Shown piece by piece: positions 1 to 9,036 of a stretch of 64,000 bases of DNA. The number at the start of each line of letters is the position of its first letter. Within the stretch, counting starts at the first letter, position 1. A program made the position numbers and the translations under genes. The stretch comes from Pseudomonas sp. PDM14 (GTDB lineage: Bacteria > Pseudomonadota > Gammaproteobacteria > Pseudomonadales > Pseudomonadaceae): positions 1,984,001 to 2,048,000 of the forward strand of contig NZ_JACVAQ010000001.1 in assembly GCF_014851905.1 (NCBI RefSeq), read 5' to 3'. Below the pieces are notes generated by a model, which saw only the letters and a list, made by a program, of their open reading frames with translations, did no database searches and was not told the origin of the DNA.

Positions 1-2
1 CG

Positions 3-1067
3 CGCTGGCTCTACGTGCTGCCCAATGGCGACGTGCTGGTGGCCGAGAGCAACGCGCCCAAGGGCGACGGCTCCTTCAGCTTCAAGGGCTGGATTGCCGG
101 CCTGGTGATGTCGCGCGCGGGCGCTGGGGTGCCCAGCGCCGACCGCATCACCCTGCTGCGCGACACCGACAACGATGGGGTCGCCGACCTGCGCACCGCC
201 TTCCTGGAAAACCTGCATTCGCCATTCGGCATGGCCCTGGTCGGCAACGACTTCTATATCGCCAACGCCGACGCCCTGGTGCGCGTGCCCTACACCGAGG
301 GCGAGACGAAGATCACCGCCGCCCCGGAAAAGGTCACCGACCTGCCTGCCGGCATCAACCACCACTGGACCAAGAACGTCATCGCCAGCCAGGACGGCAG
401 CAAGCTCTACGTCACCGTCGGCTCCAACAGCAACGTCGGCGAGAACGGCCTGGAAGCCGAGGAAGGCCGTGCGGCGATCTGGGAAGTGCAACGCAACAAC
501 GGCAGCAAACGCCTGTTTGCCACCGGCCTGCGCAACCCCAACGGCCTGGCCTGGGAGCCACAGACCGGCACGTTGTGGACCGCGGTCAACGAACGCGACG
601 AGATCGGCAGCGACCTGGTGCCCGACTACATCACCTCGGTGCAGGACGGCGGCTTCTACGGCTGGCCCTACAGCTACTACGGTCAGCACGTCGACGTGCG
701 CGTCGAGCCGCAACGCCCCGAGCTGGTGGCCAAGGCACTGGTGCCGGACTACGCCCTGGGCCCGCACACCGCCTCGCTGGGCATCGCCTTCGGCCAGGGC
801 GGCGCGCTGCCGGCCTTCCAGAACGGCCTGTTCGTCGGCCAGCACGGTTCGTGGAACCGCAAGCCGCACAGCGGCTACAAGGTGATCTTCGTGCCGTTCG
901 CCGATGGCAAACCGAGCGGCCCGCCGGTCGACGTGCTCAGCGACTTCCTCAATGCCGACGGCGAAGCCCAGGGCCGCCCGGTCGACGTCAAACTCGACAA
1001 GCACGGCGCGCTGCTGGTGACCGACGATGTCGGCAACAAGGTCTGGCGGGTAACGCCGAAGCCGTGA
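3..1067 (+). CDS. PQQ-dependent sugar/sorbosone dehydrogenase-like protein (5' end outside window)
   Basis: The reading frame is open from base 3 and reads [16 protein letters not shown] before the first GTG at 15, so the start lies outside the window. The protein has the repeated features of the soluble-glucose-dehydrogenase/L-sorbosone-dehydrogenase beta-propeller family: [22 protein letters not shown], a [10 protein letters not shown] segment, [12 protein letters not shown] and, near the end, [10 protein letters not shown] and [17 protein letters not shown]. Such enzymes oxidise aldoses or related substrates in the periplasm using PQQ. The substrate cannot be read from sequence. The signal peptide, if any, is in the missing part. 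The gene ends shortly before a repeat and the convergent MFS gene. Confidence 0.85.
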   Translation, partial: RWLYVLPNGDVLVAESNAPKGDGSFSFKGWIAGLVMSRAGAGVPSADRITLLRDTDNDGVADLRTAFLENLHSPFGMALVGNDFYIANADALVRVPYTEGETKITAAPEKVTDLPAGINHHWTKNVIASQDGSKLYVTVGSNSNVGENGLEAEEGRAAIWEVQRNNGSKRLFATGLRNPNGLAWEPQTGTLWTAVNERDEIGSDLVPDYITSVQDGGFYGWPYSYYGQHVDVRVEPQRPELVAKALVPDYALGPHTASLGIAFGQGGALPAFQNGLFVGQHGSWNRKPHSGYKVIFVPFADGKPSGPPVDVLSDFLNADGEAQGRPVDVKLDKHGALLVTDDVGNKVWRVTPKP

Positions 1068-1097
1068 GGGTGAATGGGGTGAAGGCACCTGAATGCA

Positions 1098-1125
1098 CCT
1101 TCACCCCAGCCCTCTCCCAGGGGAA
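1098..1125. repeat. Dispersed CCCTCTCCC-type repeat fragment
   Basis: The bases read cttcaccccagccctctccc followed by aggggaa. This is a remnant of the common intergenic repeat in which CCCTCTCCC pairs with GGGAGAGGG. It lies in the gap between two convergent genes. A related copy in the opposite orientation is found inside vgrG at about 38205-38243. Confidence 0.5.
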
Positions 1126-1162
1126 TCGGAGGCGGACCGCGTTCGAATGAGTAGCCGAGCCG

Positions 1163-2452
1163 TCAGCGCTTCGTCGCGATCAGATACGCCCCAATCGTCA
1201 TCGCCAGACCGCACAGCGCCACCACGTAATAGGCCGGGCCGAGCGGATCCCAGGCCATCAACAACGCCACGACCATCGGCGTCAGTCCGCCGAAGATCGC
1301 GTACGCCAGGTTGTAGGAAAACGACAGCCCGGAAAAGCGCACCACCGGTGGGAAGGCGTTGACCATCACGTAGGGCACCGCGCCGATACTGCCAACCAGC
1401 AGGCCGGTCAGCGCGTACAGCGGGAACAGCCAGTCCGGATGCGCCTTGAGGCTGCTGTAGAAGGTCCATGAGCTGAGTGCCAGCAGCAACCCGCCGATCA
1501 ACAGGGTACGCCCGGCACCGAAGCGGTCGGTGACGGCACCGGCGATGATGCAGCCGATAGTCAGGCAGACGATGGCCAGGCTGTTGGCCTTGAGCGCGGT
1601 GACGGCGTCGAAACCGTACACGCTCTGCAACACGCTCGGGGTCATCAGGATCACCACGACGATGCCGGCCGACAGCACCCAGGTCAGCAACATCGACAGC
1701 ACGATGGCCGGGCGATGCGCGCGCAGCACGGCTTTCATCGGCACCTCATCGGCCAGTGCCTTGCGTTGTTGCAGCTCGGCAAACACCGGCGTCTCGTGCA
1801 GCCAGCGGCGCAGGTAGACGGAGAACAGGCCGAACACGCCGCCGATCACGAAGGGAATCCGCCAGGCCCAGTCGAGCACTTCAGCCGGGGTATAGAGAGT
1901 ATTGATCAGCGTCGCCATCAGCGAGCCGAGCAGGATGCCGAAGGTCAGGCCGGCGGTCAGCGTGCCGCAGGCATAGCCGATACGCCTGGCCGGCACATGC
2001 TCGGCAACGAATACCCAGGCACCCGGCACCTCGCCACCAATTGCCGCGCCCTGAATTACCCGCAGCACCAGCAGTGCCAGCGGCGCCCAGATGCCGATCT
2101 GCGCGTAGGTCGGCAACAGGCCGATCAACAGCGTCGGCACGGCCATGAGGAAGATGCTCAGGGTGAACATGCGCTTGCGCCCGAGCAGGTCACCGAAGTG
2201 CGCCATGACCACGCCGCCCAGCGGTCGCGCCAGGTAGCCCGCGGCGAAGATGCCGAAGGTCTGCAACAGGCGCAGCCAGGCGGGCATATCCGCCGGGAAG
2301 AACAGCGCGCCGAGCACGGTGGTGAAGAACACGAAAATGATGAAGTCGTAGAACTCCAGGGCGCCGCCCAAGGCGGACAGCGACAGGGTCTTGTAGTCGC
2401 TGCGGGTCAGCGGGCGCGCGCTGGGCACAGCGCTGGAAGGCACGGCAGGCAT
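1163..2452 (-). CDS. MFS transporter, metabolite:H+ symporter family
   Basis: The protein has about 429 residues and 12 predicted membrane segments. It shows the MHS-family pattern: an N-terminal SALGGALEFYDFIIF helix, the loop motif GDLLGRKRMF between helices 2 and 3, and RVIQGAAIGGEVPGAW in helix 4. Members import carboxylates, shikimate, proline or betaine with protons; the substrate here is not evident. The frame runs upstream to 2671, but that 73-residue stretch is not membrane-like and has no family features, so I start at the ATG at 2452 (MPAVPSSAVPS). The gene is convergent with the dehydrogenase and divergent from the thioesterase at 2709. Confidence 0.9.
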   Translation of the reverse strand: MPAVPSSAVPSARPLTRSDYKTLSLSALGGALEFYDFIIFVFFTTVLGALFFPADMPAWLRLLQTFGIFAAGYLARPLGGVVMAHFGDLLGRKRMFTLSIFLMAVPTLLIGLLPTYAQIGIWAPLALLVLRVIQGAAIGGEVPGAWVFVAEHVPARRIGYACGTLTAGLTFGILLGSLMATLINTLYTPAEVLDWAWRIPFVIGGVFGLFSVYLRRWLHETPVFAELQQRKALADEVPMKAVLRAHRPAIVLSMLLTWVLSAGIVVVILMTPSVLQSVYGFDAVTALKANSLAIVCLTIGCIIAGAVTDRFGAGRTLLIGGLLLALSSWTFYSSLKAHPDWLFPLYALTGLLVGSIGAVPYVMVNAFPPVVRFSGLSFSYNLAYAIFGGLTPMVVALLMAWDPLGPAYYVVALCGLAMTIGAYLIATKR

Positions 2453-2708
2453 GGCGGGAGGCTTCTTTATAGGAGGGAGCGGCGGGTGCCGACGCACGAT
2501 AGCAAATTGTGCCGTTGCCACCCAAGCGACGGCCCTGGCATAAATGCGGACCGAGCGGTCGTCGTCTGACGCGCCGCCCGATATACTGCCGGCTCGGCCC
2601 GCCTGGGCCACCGGGGGTTGCGCCAAGGCCTTGGCCCGCAGTTCGAGGCTTTTGCAGAACTCCCACACCATGCCAACGACAAGAATCTAACGACTGGGGC
2701 CCATCCGC

Positions 2709-3110
2709 ATGATCGAACTCGAACAGGAAGATCCGATACCGCAGGGCGATCTGGCGCTGCAGATCACGGCATTGCCACGCGAAACCAACGGTTTCGGCGA
2801 TATCTACGGCGGTTGGCTGGTGTCGCAGATGGACCTGGCGGGCACGGCCATGGCCAGCAAGGTCGCGGGCGGGCGCGTGGCCACGGTGGCGATCGACCGC
2901 ATGGCCTTCCTGGTGCCGGTGGCGGTGGGCGCGCAGCTGTCGTTCTACACCCAGGCCCTGGAAATCGGCCGCAGCTCGATCCAGATGCTGGTCGAGGTGT
3001 GGAGCGACGACCCGCTGTCCAGCGAATGGCGCAAGGTCACCGAAGCGGTGTTCGTCTTCGTCGCCATCGACGGCAGCGGCCGCACCCGTCCGGTACCGCC
3101 GCGCCGCTAG
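2709..3110 (+). CDS. Acyl-CoA thioesterase, YciA-like hotdog protein
   Basis: This 133-residue single hotdog domain protein carries the YciA/BFIT-type signature: ETNGFGDIYGGWLVSQMDLAG near residues 25-45, followed by RVATVAIDRMAFLVPV. In family members the Asp/Gly region at the start of the central helix forms the active site that hydrolyses acyl-CoA thioesters. It is cytosolic. It is a single gene, divergent from the MFS transporter and followed by a clear terminator. A second, longer hotdog thioesterase lies at 60632-61114. Confidence 0.85.
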   Translation: MIELEQEDPIPQGDLALQITALPRETNGFGDIYGGWLVSQMDLAGTAMASKVAGGRVATVAIDRMAFLVPVAVGAQLSFYTQALEIGRSSIQMLVEVWSDDPLSSEWRKVTEAVFVFVAIDGSGRTRPVPPRR

Positions 3111-3125
3111 GCACCACCCCCTCAA

Positions 3126-3149
3126 CCCCGACCGCGAGTCGGGGTTTTT
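3126..3149 (+). terminator. Rho-independent terminator after the thioesterase gene
   Basis: The stem CCCCGAC pairs with GTCGGGG across a CGCGA loop and is followed directly by five T. It lies 16 bases after the thioesterase stop codon. Confidence 0.85.
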
Positions 3150-3254
3150 CATGGTGTCGCGCCAGAACCTGTGGCCAATCTGGCGATCTAGACCCAGAGC
3201 GGCCGTGCGGCAACGCCGAGCCGATGTCCTTTACCCGCCAGCAGGAGCACCAGG

Positions 3255-4154
3255 ATGAGCCAGACGCAGATCGAACGAGTGGAGGTGGGCGAGCTGGCCT
3301 GCTGGCGCGTGCACGTTGGCGACGCGGAGTTGCTGGTGGCCCAGCAGGGCGCGCAAGTGCTGCATTACCAGCGCGGCTCACAACCACCGATCATCTGGCT
3401 CAGCGAGCAGGCGGCCTACCAGGCCGGGCAATCGGTGCGTGGCGGCGTGCCGGTGTGCTGGCCGTGGTTCGGTGACCTGCAGCGCAACCCCGCCGCGGTG
3501 CAGGCGATGCACGAAAACCCGGCGCAGGCGCCAGCCCACGGCGGCGTGCGCGGCCTCGACTGGCAATTGCTCGGCGCCGAGGACCTGGGCGCTGCTGTGC
3601 AGCTGCAGTTCGTCTTCGACAGCCGCAACCAGCCGCTGCCGGGCTGGCCGCATGCGGTCGAGCTAACGCTGAGCATTCGTCTTGATCAGGCGCTGCACCT
3701 GGAACTACGCAGCCATAACCTCGGCGACGCTCCTGTCAGCCTGAGCCAGGCCCTGCACAGCTACTTCGCGGTCAGCGACATCCGCAACGTCAGCGTGCCG
3801 AGCCTCGATGGCTGCCGCTACATCGAGACCCTGGAAGGCTGGGCCGAGCGCGAGCAGCAGGACGCCGTGCGCTTCGCCGGGGAAACCGACCGTATCTACC
3901 TGGACACGCCGCAGCGCCTGACCCTGCACGATGCCGGCTGGCAGCGCTGCATCCACCTGGACGCACGCAGCTCCCGCTCGGCGGTGGTGTGGAACCCGTG
4001 GATCGACAAGGCCGCGCGTCTGTCGCAGTTCGCCGACGACGCCTGGCAGCGCATGCTGTGCATCGAGACGGCGAACATCTGGGATGACTGCGTGACCCTG
4101 GCGCCCGGCGAGCGCCACAGCCTGGCGCTGAGCCTGTCCAGCGAATCGCTCTGA
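3255..4154 (+). CDS. D-hexose-6-phosphate mutarotase (YeaD-like aldose-1-epimerase)
   Basis: The 299-residue protein matches the YeaD branch of the aldose-1-epimerase fold. It has GAQVLHY near residue 36, IIWLSEQAAYQAGQSVRGGVPVCWPWFG split over residues 50-80, AHGGVRGLDW near 98, and SQALHSYFAVSDI near 163. Family members interconvert the anomers of hexose 6-phosphates, feeding glycolytic or Entner-Doudoroff enzymes. The conserved His/Asp/Glu set expected for the fold is present (AHGGVR, HSYF, NPW). The start is supported by AGGAGC and AGG just upstream of the ATG. The gene is alone and convergent with the DUF3299 gene. Confidence 0.88.
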   Translation: MSQTQIERVEVGELACWRVHVGDAELLVAQQGAQVLHYQRGSQPPIIWLSEQAAYQAGQSVRGGVPVCWPWFGDLQRNPAAVQAMHENPAQAPAHGGVRGLDWQLLGAEDLGAAVQLQFVFDSRNQPLPGWPHAVELTLSIRLDQALHLELRSHNLGDAPVSLSQALHSYFAVSDIRNVSVPSLDGCRYIETLEGWAEREQQDAVRFAGETDRIYLDTPQRLTLHDAGWQRCIHLDARSSRSAVVWNPWIDKAARLSQFADDAWQRMLCIETANIWDDCVTLAPGERHSLALSLSSESL

Positions 4155-4263
4155 GCGCAGCTACACCACGCAACACACCCGGCCTCGCGGCAGATCTGCA
4201 GGGCCCCGTCGTGAGCATGGATGGGCCCGGTGCGCAGGCGCACCCTGCGTCAGTCAGCGGCGA

Positions 4264-4800
4264 CTACAGATCGCCCTCTTCCACCAGCCGCACCGCGCTG
4301 GCATCCAGCGCGTAGGCGGCATCGGCGAGGTCGTTGCTGACCGTCTCGATCTGCAGCGGGCCTTCCACCCACAGCGGGGCGTAGATGTCGTCGAGGGCAA
4401 TGCCCTTGGGGTAGCGCACCAGCACGATCTGGTTCGGCGGCGGTGGTGGCACATGGATGCACGCGCCCGGATAGGGGACGAGGAAGAACAGCGTGCTGTT
4501 GCCCTTGGCGTCACTCTCCAACGGCACCGGGTAGCCGCCCAGGCGCAGCGTCTTGCCATTCAGCGCGGCCACGGTCTTGGCCGAGTACATCACCGCCGGC
4601 ATGTCGCGCTCCTGCTGCTTCAGGCCGCCCTTGTTGCTGAAGGTGCCATCGCCCTCCGGGCTGTCGTGGCTGATTTCCGGCATGGCCTCCAGCGCGCGCT
4701 GGTCCTCCAGCGGCATCAGGTCGAGCCAGTCGGTTTCCGCCAGTTCGGCGCGAGCCAGGGTGCTGCACAGCAGCAGAAAGAACAGCAACAGAGGACGCAT
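4264..4800 (-). CDS. DUF3299 exported protein
   Basis: The 178-residue protein starts with a signal peptide (MRPLLLFFLLLCSTLARA). The body has the DUF3299 hallmark GGYPVPLE followed by FFLVPYPGACIHVPPPPPNQIV at about residues 93-130. It is expected in the periplasm. Its function is not known to me; the family often accompanies ABC-type export genes, which are absent here. The frame is open eight codons further upstream to 4824, but the ATG at 4800 places the hydrophobic stretch directly after a single positive residue, as usual for a signal peptide. It is convergent with the mutarotase gene. Confidence 0.75.
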   Translation of the reverse strand: MRPLLLFFLLLCSTLARAELAETDWLDLMPLEDQRALEAMPEISHDSPEGDGTFSNKGGLKQQERDMPAVMYSAKTVAALNGKTLRLGGYPVPLESDAKGNSTLFFLVPYPGACIHVPPPPPNQIVLVRYPKGIALDDIYAPLWVEGPLQIETVSNDLADAAYALDASAVRLVEEGDL

Positions 4801-4881
4801 GACAGCACTCGGACGACGAATCATGGGCGCTCAGACTAGCCGCGCCCGCGTCCGGTTCCCAGCGCTGTCTGCGGGAACGTG

Positions 4882-5127
4882 TCAGTCCTTGCGAACCATC
4901 GCGTAGATCGCCAGCAGGATGATTGCGCCGACCACCGCGCCGATGAAGCCGGCTGCCTCGCCAGCCTCGTAGATGCCCAGCGCCTGGCCGCCGTAGGTCG
5001 CTGCCAGCGAGCCGCCGATACCGAGCAGAATGGTCATGATCCAGCCCATGCTGTCGTTGCCGGGCTTGAGGAAGCGAGCCACCAGCCCGACGAGCAGACC
5101 GATGAAGATGGTGCCGATGATGCCCAT
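4882..5127 (-). CDS. GlsB/YeaQ/YmgE family stress-response membrane protein
   Basis: This 81-residue protein consists of three short glycine-rich hydrophobic segments: MGIIGTIFIGLLVGLVARF, IMTILLGIGGSLAATYGGQ and AAGFIGAVVGAIILLAIYA. The conserved KPGND stretch sits after the first. This is the transglycosylase-associated/YeaQ family of small inner-membrane proteins induced by stress. The molecular function is unsettled. It lies downstream of purEK on the same strand, separated by a strong hairpin, so it is probably its own unit. Confidence 0.85.
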   Translation of the reverse strand: MGIIGTIFIGLLVGLVARFLKPGNDSMGWIMTILLGIGGSLAATYGGQALGIYEAGEAAGFIGAVVGAIILLAIYAMVRKD

Positions 5128-5145
5128 TGCGTACTCCCAGAAATG

Positions 5146-5173
5146 AACAAGGCGTGCTCATGCACGCCTTGTT
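5146..5173 (-). terminator. Strong hairpin between purK and the YeaQ-like gene
   Basis: Twelve bases, AACAAGGCGTGC, pair perfectly with GCACGCCTTGTT across a four-base loop. On the minus strand the stem is followed by a weakly T-rich stretch (CATTTCT). It lies 24 bases after the purK stop and probably ends the purEK transcript. Confidence 0.6.
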
Positions 5174-5197
5174 CTGACCGGGCTGGCGACGAGCGGT

Positions 5198-6280
5198 TCA
5201 GCTCTTGATCAGCGCCTGCACGTCGGCGATGCGCGCCTGCAGCGTGGCCAGGTCGGCGCTGCGCAGGGTGGCATGGCCGACCTTGCGCCCGGCCTTGAAG
5301 GCCTTGCCGTAGTGGTGCAGGTGGCAGTCGGCGATGGCGATGACCTGCTCCACCGGCGGCACTTCGCCGATAAAGTTGAGCATGGCGCTCTCGCCAACCT
5401 TGGCGGTCGAACCCAGCGGCAGGCCGGCAACGGCGCGCAGGTGGTTCTCGAACTGGCTGCACTCGGCGCCTTCGATGGTCCAGTGCCCGGAGTTGTGCAC
5501 GCGCGGGGCGATCTCGTTGGCCTTGAGGCCGCCGTCGACCTCGAAGAACTCGAAGGCCAGCACGCCGACGTAGTCGAGCTGCTTGAGCACACGGCCGACG
5601 TAGTCTTCGGCCAGTCCCTGCAGCGGGTGCGCGGTGCTGGCGATGGACAGGCTGAGGATGCCGCTGTCGTGGGTGTTGTGCACCAGCGGGTAGAAGCGCG
5701 TTTCGCCATCACGGGCACGCACGGCGACCAGCGAAACTTCACCACTGAACGGCACGAAGCCCTCAAGGATGCACGGCACGCTGCCCAGCTCGGCGAAGGC
5801 ACCGACCACATCTTCCGGCTTACGCAGGACCTTCTGGCCCTTGCCGTCGTAACCCAGGGTGCGGGTCTTCATCACCGCCGGCAGGCCGATGCTGGCCACG
5901 GCGGCGTCGAGGTCGGCCTGGGACTGGATGTCAGCGAATTCCGGGGTGGGAATGCCGAGGTCCTTGAACATGCTCTTCTCGAACCAGCGGTCGCGGGCGA
6001 TACGCAACGCGTCGGCGCTCGGGTAGACCGGCACGAACTGGGAGAGGAAAGCCACGGTCTCGGCCGGCACGCTTTCGAACTCGAAGGTCACCAGGTCGAC
6101 TTCGTCGGCCAGCTGGCGCAGGTGCTCCTGGTCGCCGTAGTCGGCGCGGATGTGTTCGCCGAGCGCCTGGGCGCAGGCATCCGGGGCCGGATCAAGGAAG
6201 GCGAAGCCCATTCCCAGCGGAGTGCCCGCCAGGGCCAGCATGCGGCCGAGCTGGCCACCACCAATTACGCCGATTTTCAT
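5198..6280 (-). CDS. purK: 5-(carboxyamino)imidazole ribonucleotide synthase PurK
   Basis: The 360-residue ATP-grasp enzyme converts AIR, ATP and bicarbonate to N5-CAIR in purine synthesis. The N-terminus has the preATP-grasp motif IGVIGGGQLGRMLALAG. The ATP-grasp core shows MKTRTLGYDGKGQKVL near residues 137-150 and LEGFVPFSGEVSLVAVR near 172, then NEIAPRVHNSGHWTIEGA near 257-274, which is diagnostic of PurK. It follows purE with a three-base gap, so the two are co-transcribed. The length is normal for the family. Confidence 0.97.
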   Translation of the reverse strand: MKIGVIGGGQLGRMLALAGTPLGMGFAFLDPAPDACAQALGEHIRADYGDQEHLRQLADEVDLVTFEFESVPAETVAFLSQFVPVYPSADALRIARDRWFEKSMFKDLGIPTPEFADIQSQADLDAAVASIGLPAVMKTRTLGYDGKGQKVLRKPEDVVGAFAELGSVPCILEGFVPFSGEVSLVAVRARDGETRFYPLVHNTHDSGILSLSIASTAHPLQGLAEDYVGRVLKQLDYVGVLAFEFFEVDGGLKANEIAPRVHNSGHWTIEGAECSQFENHLRAVAGLPLGSTAKVGESAMLNFIGEVPPVEQVIAIADCHLHHYGKAFKAGRKVGHATLRSADLATLQARIADVQALIKS

Positions 6281-6283
6281 GGA

Positions 6284-6775
6284 TCAGGCCTCGCGGGGGT
6301 CCGGGTTGTCGAGCACGGTCTGGGTCTGCTCGGAGCGGAACTGCTTCAGCTTCTCGTGGAACTGCGGGTGCTGGTGGCCGAGGATGCTCGCCGCCAGCAG
6401 GGCCGCGTTGACCGCACCGGCCTTGCCGATGGCCAGGGTGGCGACCGGGATGCCAGCCGGCATCTGCACGATGGACAGCAGCGAGTCGACGCCCGACAGC
6501 ACCGCCGATTGCACTGGCACGCCGAGCACCGGCAGGTGGGTCTTGGCCGCACACATGCCCGGCAGGTGAGCCGCGCCACCGGCACCGGCGATGATCACCT
6601 GGATGCCGCGGTCCGCCGCCTGTTCGGCGTACTGGAACAGCAGGTCCGGCGTGCGGTGCGCGGAAACCACCTGCACCTCGTTGGGGATGCCCAGTTTGTC
6701 GAGCATCTCGACGGTGTGACTGAGGGTGCTCCAGTCGGATTTGGAGCCCATGATCACGCCTACCAGTGCGCTCAT
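6284..6775 (-). CDS. purE: N5-CAIR mutase PurE
   Basis: The 163-residue cytosolic enzyme moves the carboxylate of N5-CAIR to give CAIR, the step after PurK. Class I PurE motifs are present: [14 protein letters not shown] at residues 5-18, [15 protein letters not shown] at 36-50, [14 protein letters not shown] at 67-80 and PVLGVPV at 88. It is the first gene of a purE-purK operon. Its leader is about 190 nucleotides long if the TATACT box near 6944-6949 is the promoter, and it contains a terminator just before the gene. Confidence 0.97.
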   Translation of the reverse strand: MSALVGVIMGSKSDWSTLSHTVEMLDKLGIPNEVQVVSAHRTPDLLFQYAEQAADRGIQVIIAGAGGAAHLPGMCAAKTHLPVLGVPVQSAVLSGVDSLLSIVQMPAGIPVATLAIGKAGAVNAALLAASILGHQHPQFHEKLKQFRSEQTQTVLDNPDPREA

Positions 6776-7091
6776 CGTCTTGCCTCATCTCGGTGCGCCG
6801 GGTGGCGCGACAAAAACCAACAAGCCACGCAATGGCGTGGCTTGTCTGCGATGTCAGGGCCTTGCTGAAGTCCCGCCAACGGGCGAAACCGGCCGACCCC
6901 GGGCCGGCGTGCGCTGCCGGCTAAAAAATAGCCGCGCAGTATACCGTAAAGCCGGCGCTGGCGAGCATCGGCAGCGACCGTTTATCCAGACCCCTCTTTC
7001 TACACGGGAAACCCGGCAAACATTGCTCTGGCGCAATATCTGTCAGCCACCGTGAAGCAGACTGCAACACTCTTTCACAGGGGACATCGCC
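6776..7091. other. Divergent purE/adhA intergenic region
   Basis: This stretch holds no gene. Reading toward purE, a TATACT box (about 6944-6949) is followed by a G+C-rich leader with repeated CCGG/CCCG stems and the terminator described separately. Reading toward adhA there is an AGGGG ribosome binding site just before the ATG at 7092. I see no clear operator for adhA. Confidence 0.5.
6811..6845 (-). promoter_or_regulatory. Terminator hairpin inside the purE leader (candidate attenuator)
   Basis: On the minus strand ACAAGCCACGC pairs with GCGTGGCTTGT (11 perfect base pairs, four-base loop) and is followed by TTGGTTTTTG. It ends about 35 bases before the purE ATG. No minus-strand gene lies upstream until the LysR gene beyond 9 kb, so this terminator can only act on the purEK leader. 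That makes it a candidate attenuator. The sensor, if any, would lie in the G+C-rich part at about 6855-6930, which has several competing inverted repeats. Confidence 0.6.
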
Positions 7092-8114
7092 ATGCAGCAG
7101 ACCATGAAAGCCGCCGTCGTCCACACCTTCGGCGCGCCGTTGCGCATCGAGGAAGTCAAGGTACCGCTGCCCGGGCCCGGGCAGATTCTGGTGAAGATCG
7201 AAGCCTGCGGCGTCTGCCATACCGACCTGCACGCCGCCGAAGGCGATTGGCCGGTGAAACCCAGCCTGCCGTTCATCCCCGGCCACGAGGGGGTCGGCTA
7301 CGTCGCCGCGGTCGGCAGCGGCGTCACCCGGGTCAAGGAAGGCGACCGGGTCGGCGTGCCATGGCTGTACACCGCCTGCGGCTGCTGCGAGCACTGCCTG
7401 ACCGGCTGGGAAACCCTGTGCCCCGCGCAGCAGAACACCGGCTACTCGATCAACGGCGGCTTCGCCGAGTACGTACTGGCCGACCCCAACTACGTCGGCC
7501 TACTACCCGAGCATGTCGGTTTCAACGAGATCGCGCCGATCCTCTGCGCCGGCGTCACCGTGTACAAGGGCCTGAAAGTCACCGGTGCGCGCCCCGGACA
7601 GTGGGTGGCAATCTCTGGGATCGGCGGCCTCGGCCACGTTGCCGTGCAGTACGCCCGCGCCATGGGTCTGCACGTGGCGGCCATCGACGTCGACGACGCC
7701 AAGCTGGAACTGGCGCGCAAGCTCGGCGCCAGCCTGACCGTCAACGCCCGCCACGAGGACCCGGCCGAAGTGCTGCAGCGCGACATCGGCGGCGCCCACG
7801 GCGTGCTGGTCACCGCGGTGTCCAACAGCGCCTTCGCCCAGGCCATCGGCATGGCCCGCCGGCGCGGCACCGTAGCCCTGGTCGGCCTGCCGCCGGGCGA
7901 CTTCCCCACACCGATCTTCGATGTGGTGCTCAAGGCCATCAGCATCACCGGCTCCATCGTCGGCACCCGCGCCGACCTGCAGGAGGCCCTGGATTTCGCC
8001 GGTGAAGGCCTGGTCAAGGCGACCATCCACAGCGACTCGCTGGACAACATCAACGCGATCTTCGCGCAGATGCGTGCGGGGCAGATCGAGGGGCGAATCG
8101 TCATGCAGTTCTAG
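7092..8114 (+). CDS. adhA: Zinc-dependent alcohol dehydrogenase AdhA
   Basis: The 340-residue protein belongs to the AdhP/AdhA type of zinc alcohol dehydrogenases, which oxidise ethanol and other primary alcohols with NAD+. Catalytic zinc ligands are visible in [17 protein letters not shown] (Cys near residue 38) and [10 protein letters not shown] (His near 62). The structural zinc cluster is in [18 protein letters not shown] (residues 93-110). The NAD-binding Rossmann motif is [13 protein letters not shown] near 174-186. It stands alone between the purEK leader and an exported protein, as in P. aeruginosa. Confidence 0.95.
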   Translation: MQQTMKAAVVHTFGAPLRIEEVKVPLPGPGQILVKIEACGVCHTDLHAAEGDWPVKPSLPFIPGHEGVGYVAAVGSGVTRVKEGDRVGVPWLYTACGCCEHCLTGWETLCPAQQNTGYSINGGFAEYVLADPNYVGLLPEHVGFNEIAPILCAGVTVYKGLKVTGARPGQWVAISGIGGLGHVAVQYARAMGLHVAAIDVDDAKLELARKLGASLTVNARHEDPAEVLQRDIGGAHGVLVTAVSNSAFAQAIGMARRRGTVALVGLPPGDFPTPIFDVVLKAISITGSIVGTRADLQEALDFAGEGLVKATIHSDSLDNINAIFAQMRAGQIEGRIVMQF

Positions 8115-8208
8115 CGGCCGGCGGCGTGCGTGAGCGACCCCGTTCACGGACGCCGCCGCGAGCGCTCGCTAGACTGCGGGCCTTTCCAACCCACACAAGG
8201 ATGTCGCC

Positions 8209-9003
8209 ATGACACGGTTGTCCCTGCTGTTCGCCAGTGCCCTGCTCTCCCTCAACGCCAGCGCCCTGGAACTGGCCAAGTACCCTCAGGTATTCGACGC
8301 CGGCCAGGGCGTCAGCGTGCAACTGGCGCCCAGCGCCGACGGCAAGCAGGCGCTGATTCAGGTCAGCGGCATCAACCACCCGCTGGATGAGGTGGTGTTT
8401 CTCACCGACGCCGCCGAGCGTGGCAGCGACGAGCGTGACTACAGCACCACCCTCGACGGCCAGTCGTACAACCTGCTGCTCAAGCGCCAGGGCTGGGGTG
8501 GCGAGACCTACCAGCTGTACCTGCCGGGTACCGAAGGCTTCCAGCTGAGCTTCGACGAACAACGCAGCAAGACCAGCAAACCGAGCGCCCTGCTCGCCCT
8601 GTATGAGCAGCAGAAAGCCAAGGGCGTGCAAGCCAAGCTGGCGACCTTCGACCGTGACAAGCGCCTGCAGGTGACCCAGAGCCAGCTGCAGGAACTGGAC
8701 AAGGACGCCAGCAGCGCCTGCGGCACCGCGATCACCACCCGCGTCGACTGGCCGAAGGTCAGCGATCAGCAGCTGAAGGCGCTGAGCGTCGCCAGCTACT
8801 GTGGCGAAGTCGCCAGCCAGATCGGCAGCCTGTGCCAGAACGACACGGCCTTCAAACAGCAGGCCGGCAGCATCAAGGGCGTGGAATGCCGCTTCGACCA
8901 GGCGATGAAACTGCGCGAGCAGGACGGCGTGATCCGCTTCGCCACCGCAGAAGAAGCACCCAACCAAGGTGACTTCATCAAGGCCTTCCTGCTCAACCGC
9001 TGA
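8209..9003 (+). CDS. Exported hypothetical protein
   Basis: This 264-residue protein starts with a signal peptide (MTRLSLLFASALLSLNASA) and an AAGGA ribosome binding site. I recognise no named domain. The body alternates short strands with polar helices and has four cysteines toward the C-terminus (SSACGTA, SYCGEV, SLCQND, VECRFD), which suggests disulfide bonds in the periplasm. The gene is alone between adhA and a convergent LysR gene. A GGGGCG/CGCCCC hairpin lies just after the stop. Confidence 0.75.
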   Translation: MTRLSLLFASALLSLNASALELAKYPQVFDAGQGVSVQLAPSADGKQALIQVSGINHPLDEVVFLTDAAERGSDERDYSTTLDGQSYNLLLKRQGWGGETYQLYLPGTEGFQLSFDEQRSKTSKPSALLALYEQQKAKGVQAKLATFDRDKRLQVTQSQLQELDKDASSACGTAITTRVDWPKVSDQQLKALSVASYCGEVASQIGSLCQNDTAFKQQAGSIKGVECRFDQAMKLREQDGVIRFATAEEAPNQGDFIKAFLLNR

Positions 9004-9012
9004 GTCGACCCC

Positions 9013-9034
9013 GTGGGGCGGTGCTCATCGCCCC
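9013..9034. terminator. Weak bidirectional hairpin between convergent genes
   Basis: GGGGCG and CGCCCC pair across an eight-base loop (gtgctcat) between two convergent stop codons. There is no T-run, so it is only a possible terminator. Confidence 0.35.
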
Positions 9035-9036
9035 AT

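Noticed and set aside
2453..2671. 73-residue extension of the MFS transporter
   Set aside because: It has no membrane helix or homology character and lacks a ribosome binding site; it lies in the divergent promoter region.
5273..6868. Antisense open frame of 531 residues over purEK
   Set aside because: It is a shadow of purK and purE and runs across their junction and the leader hairpin.
6855..6930. ZTP (pfl) or purine riboswitch in the purE leader
   Set aside because: The conserved cores of these riboswitches are not visible; only a terminator and generic stems are.
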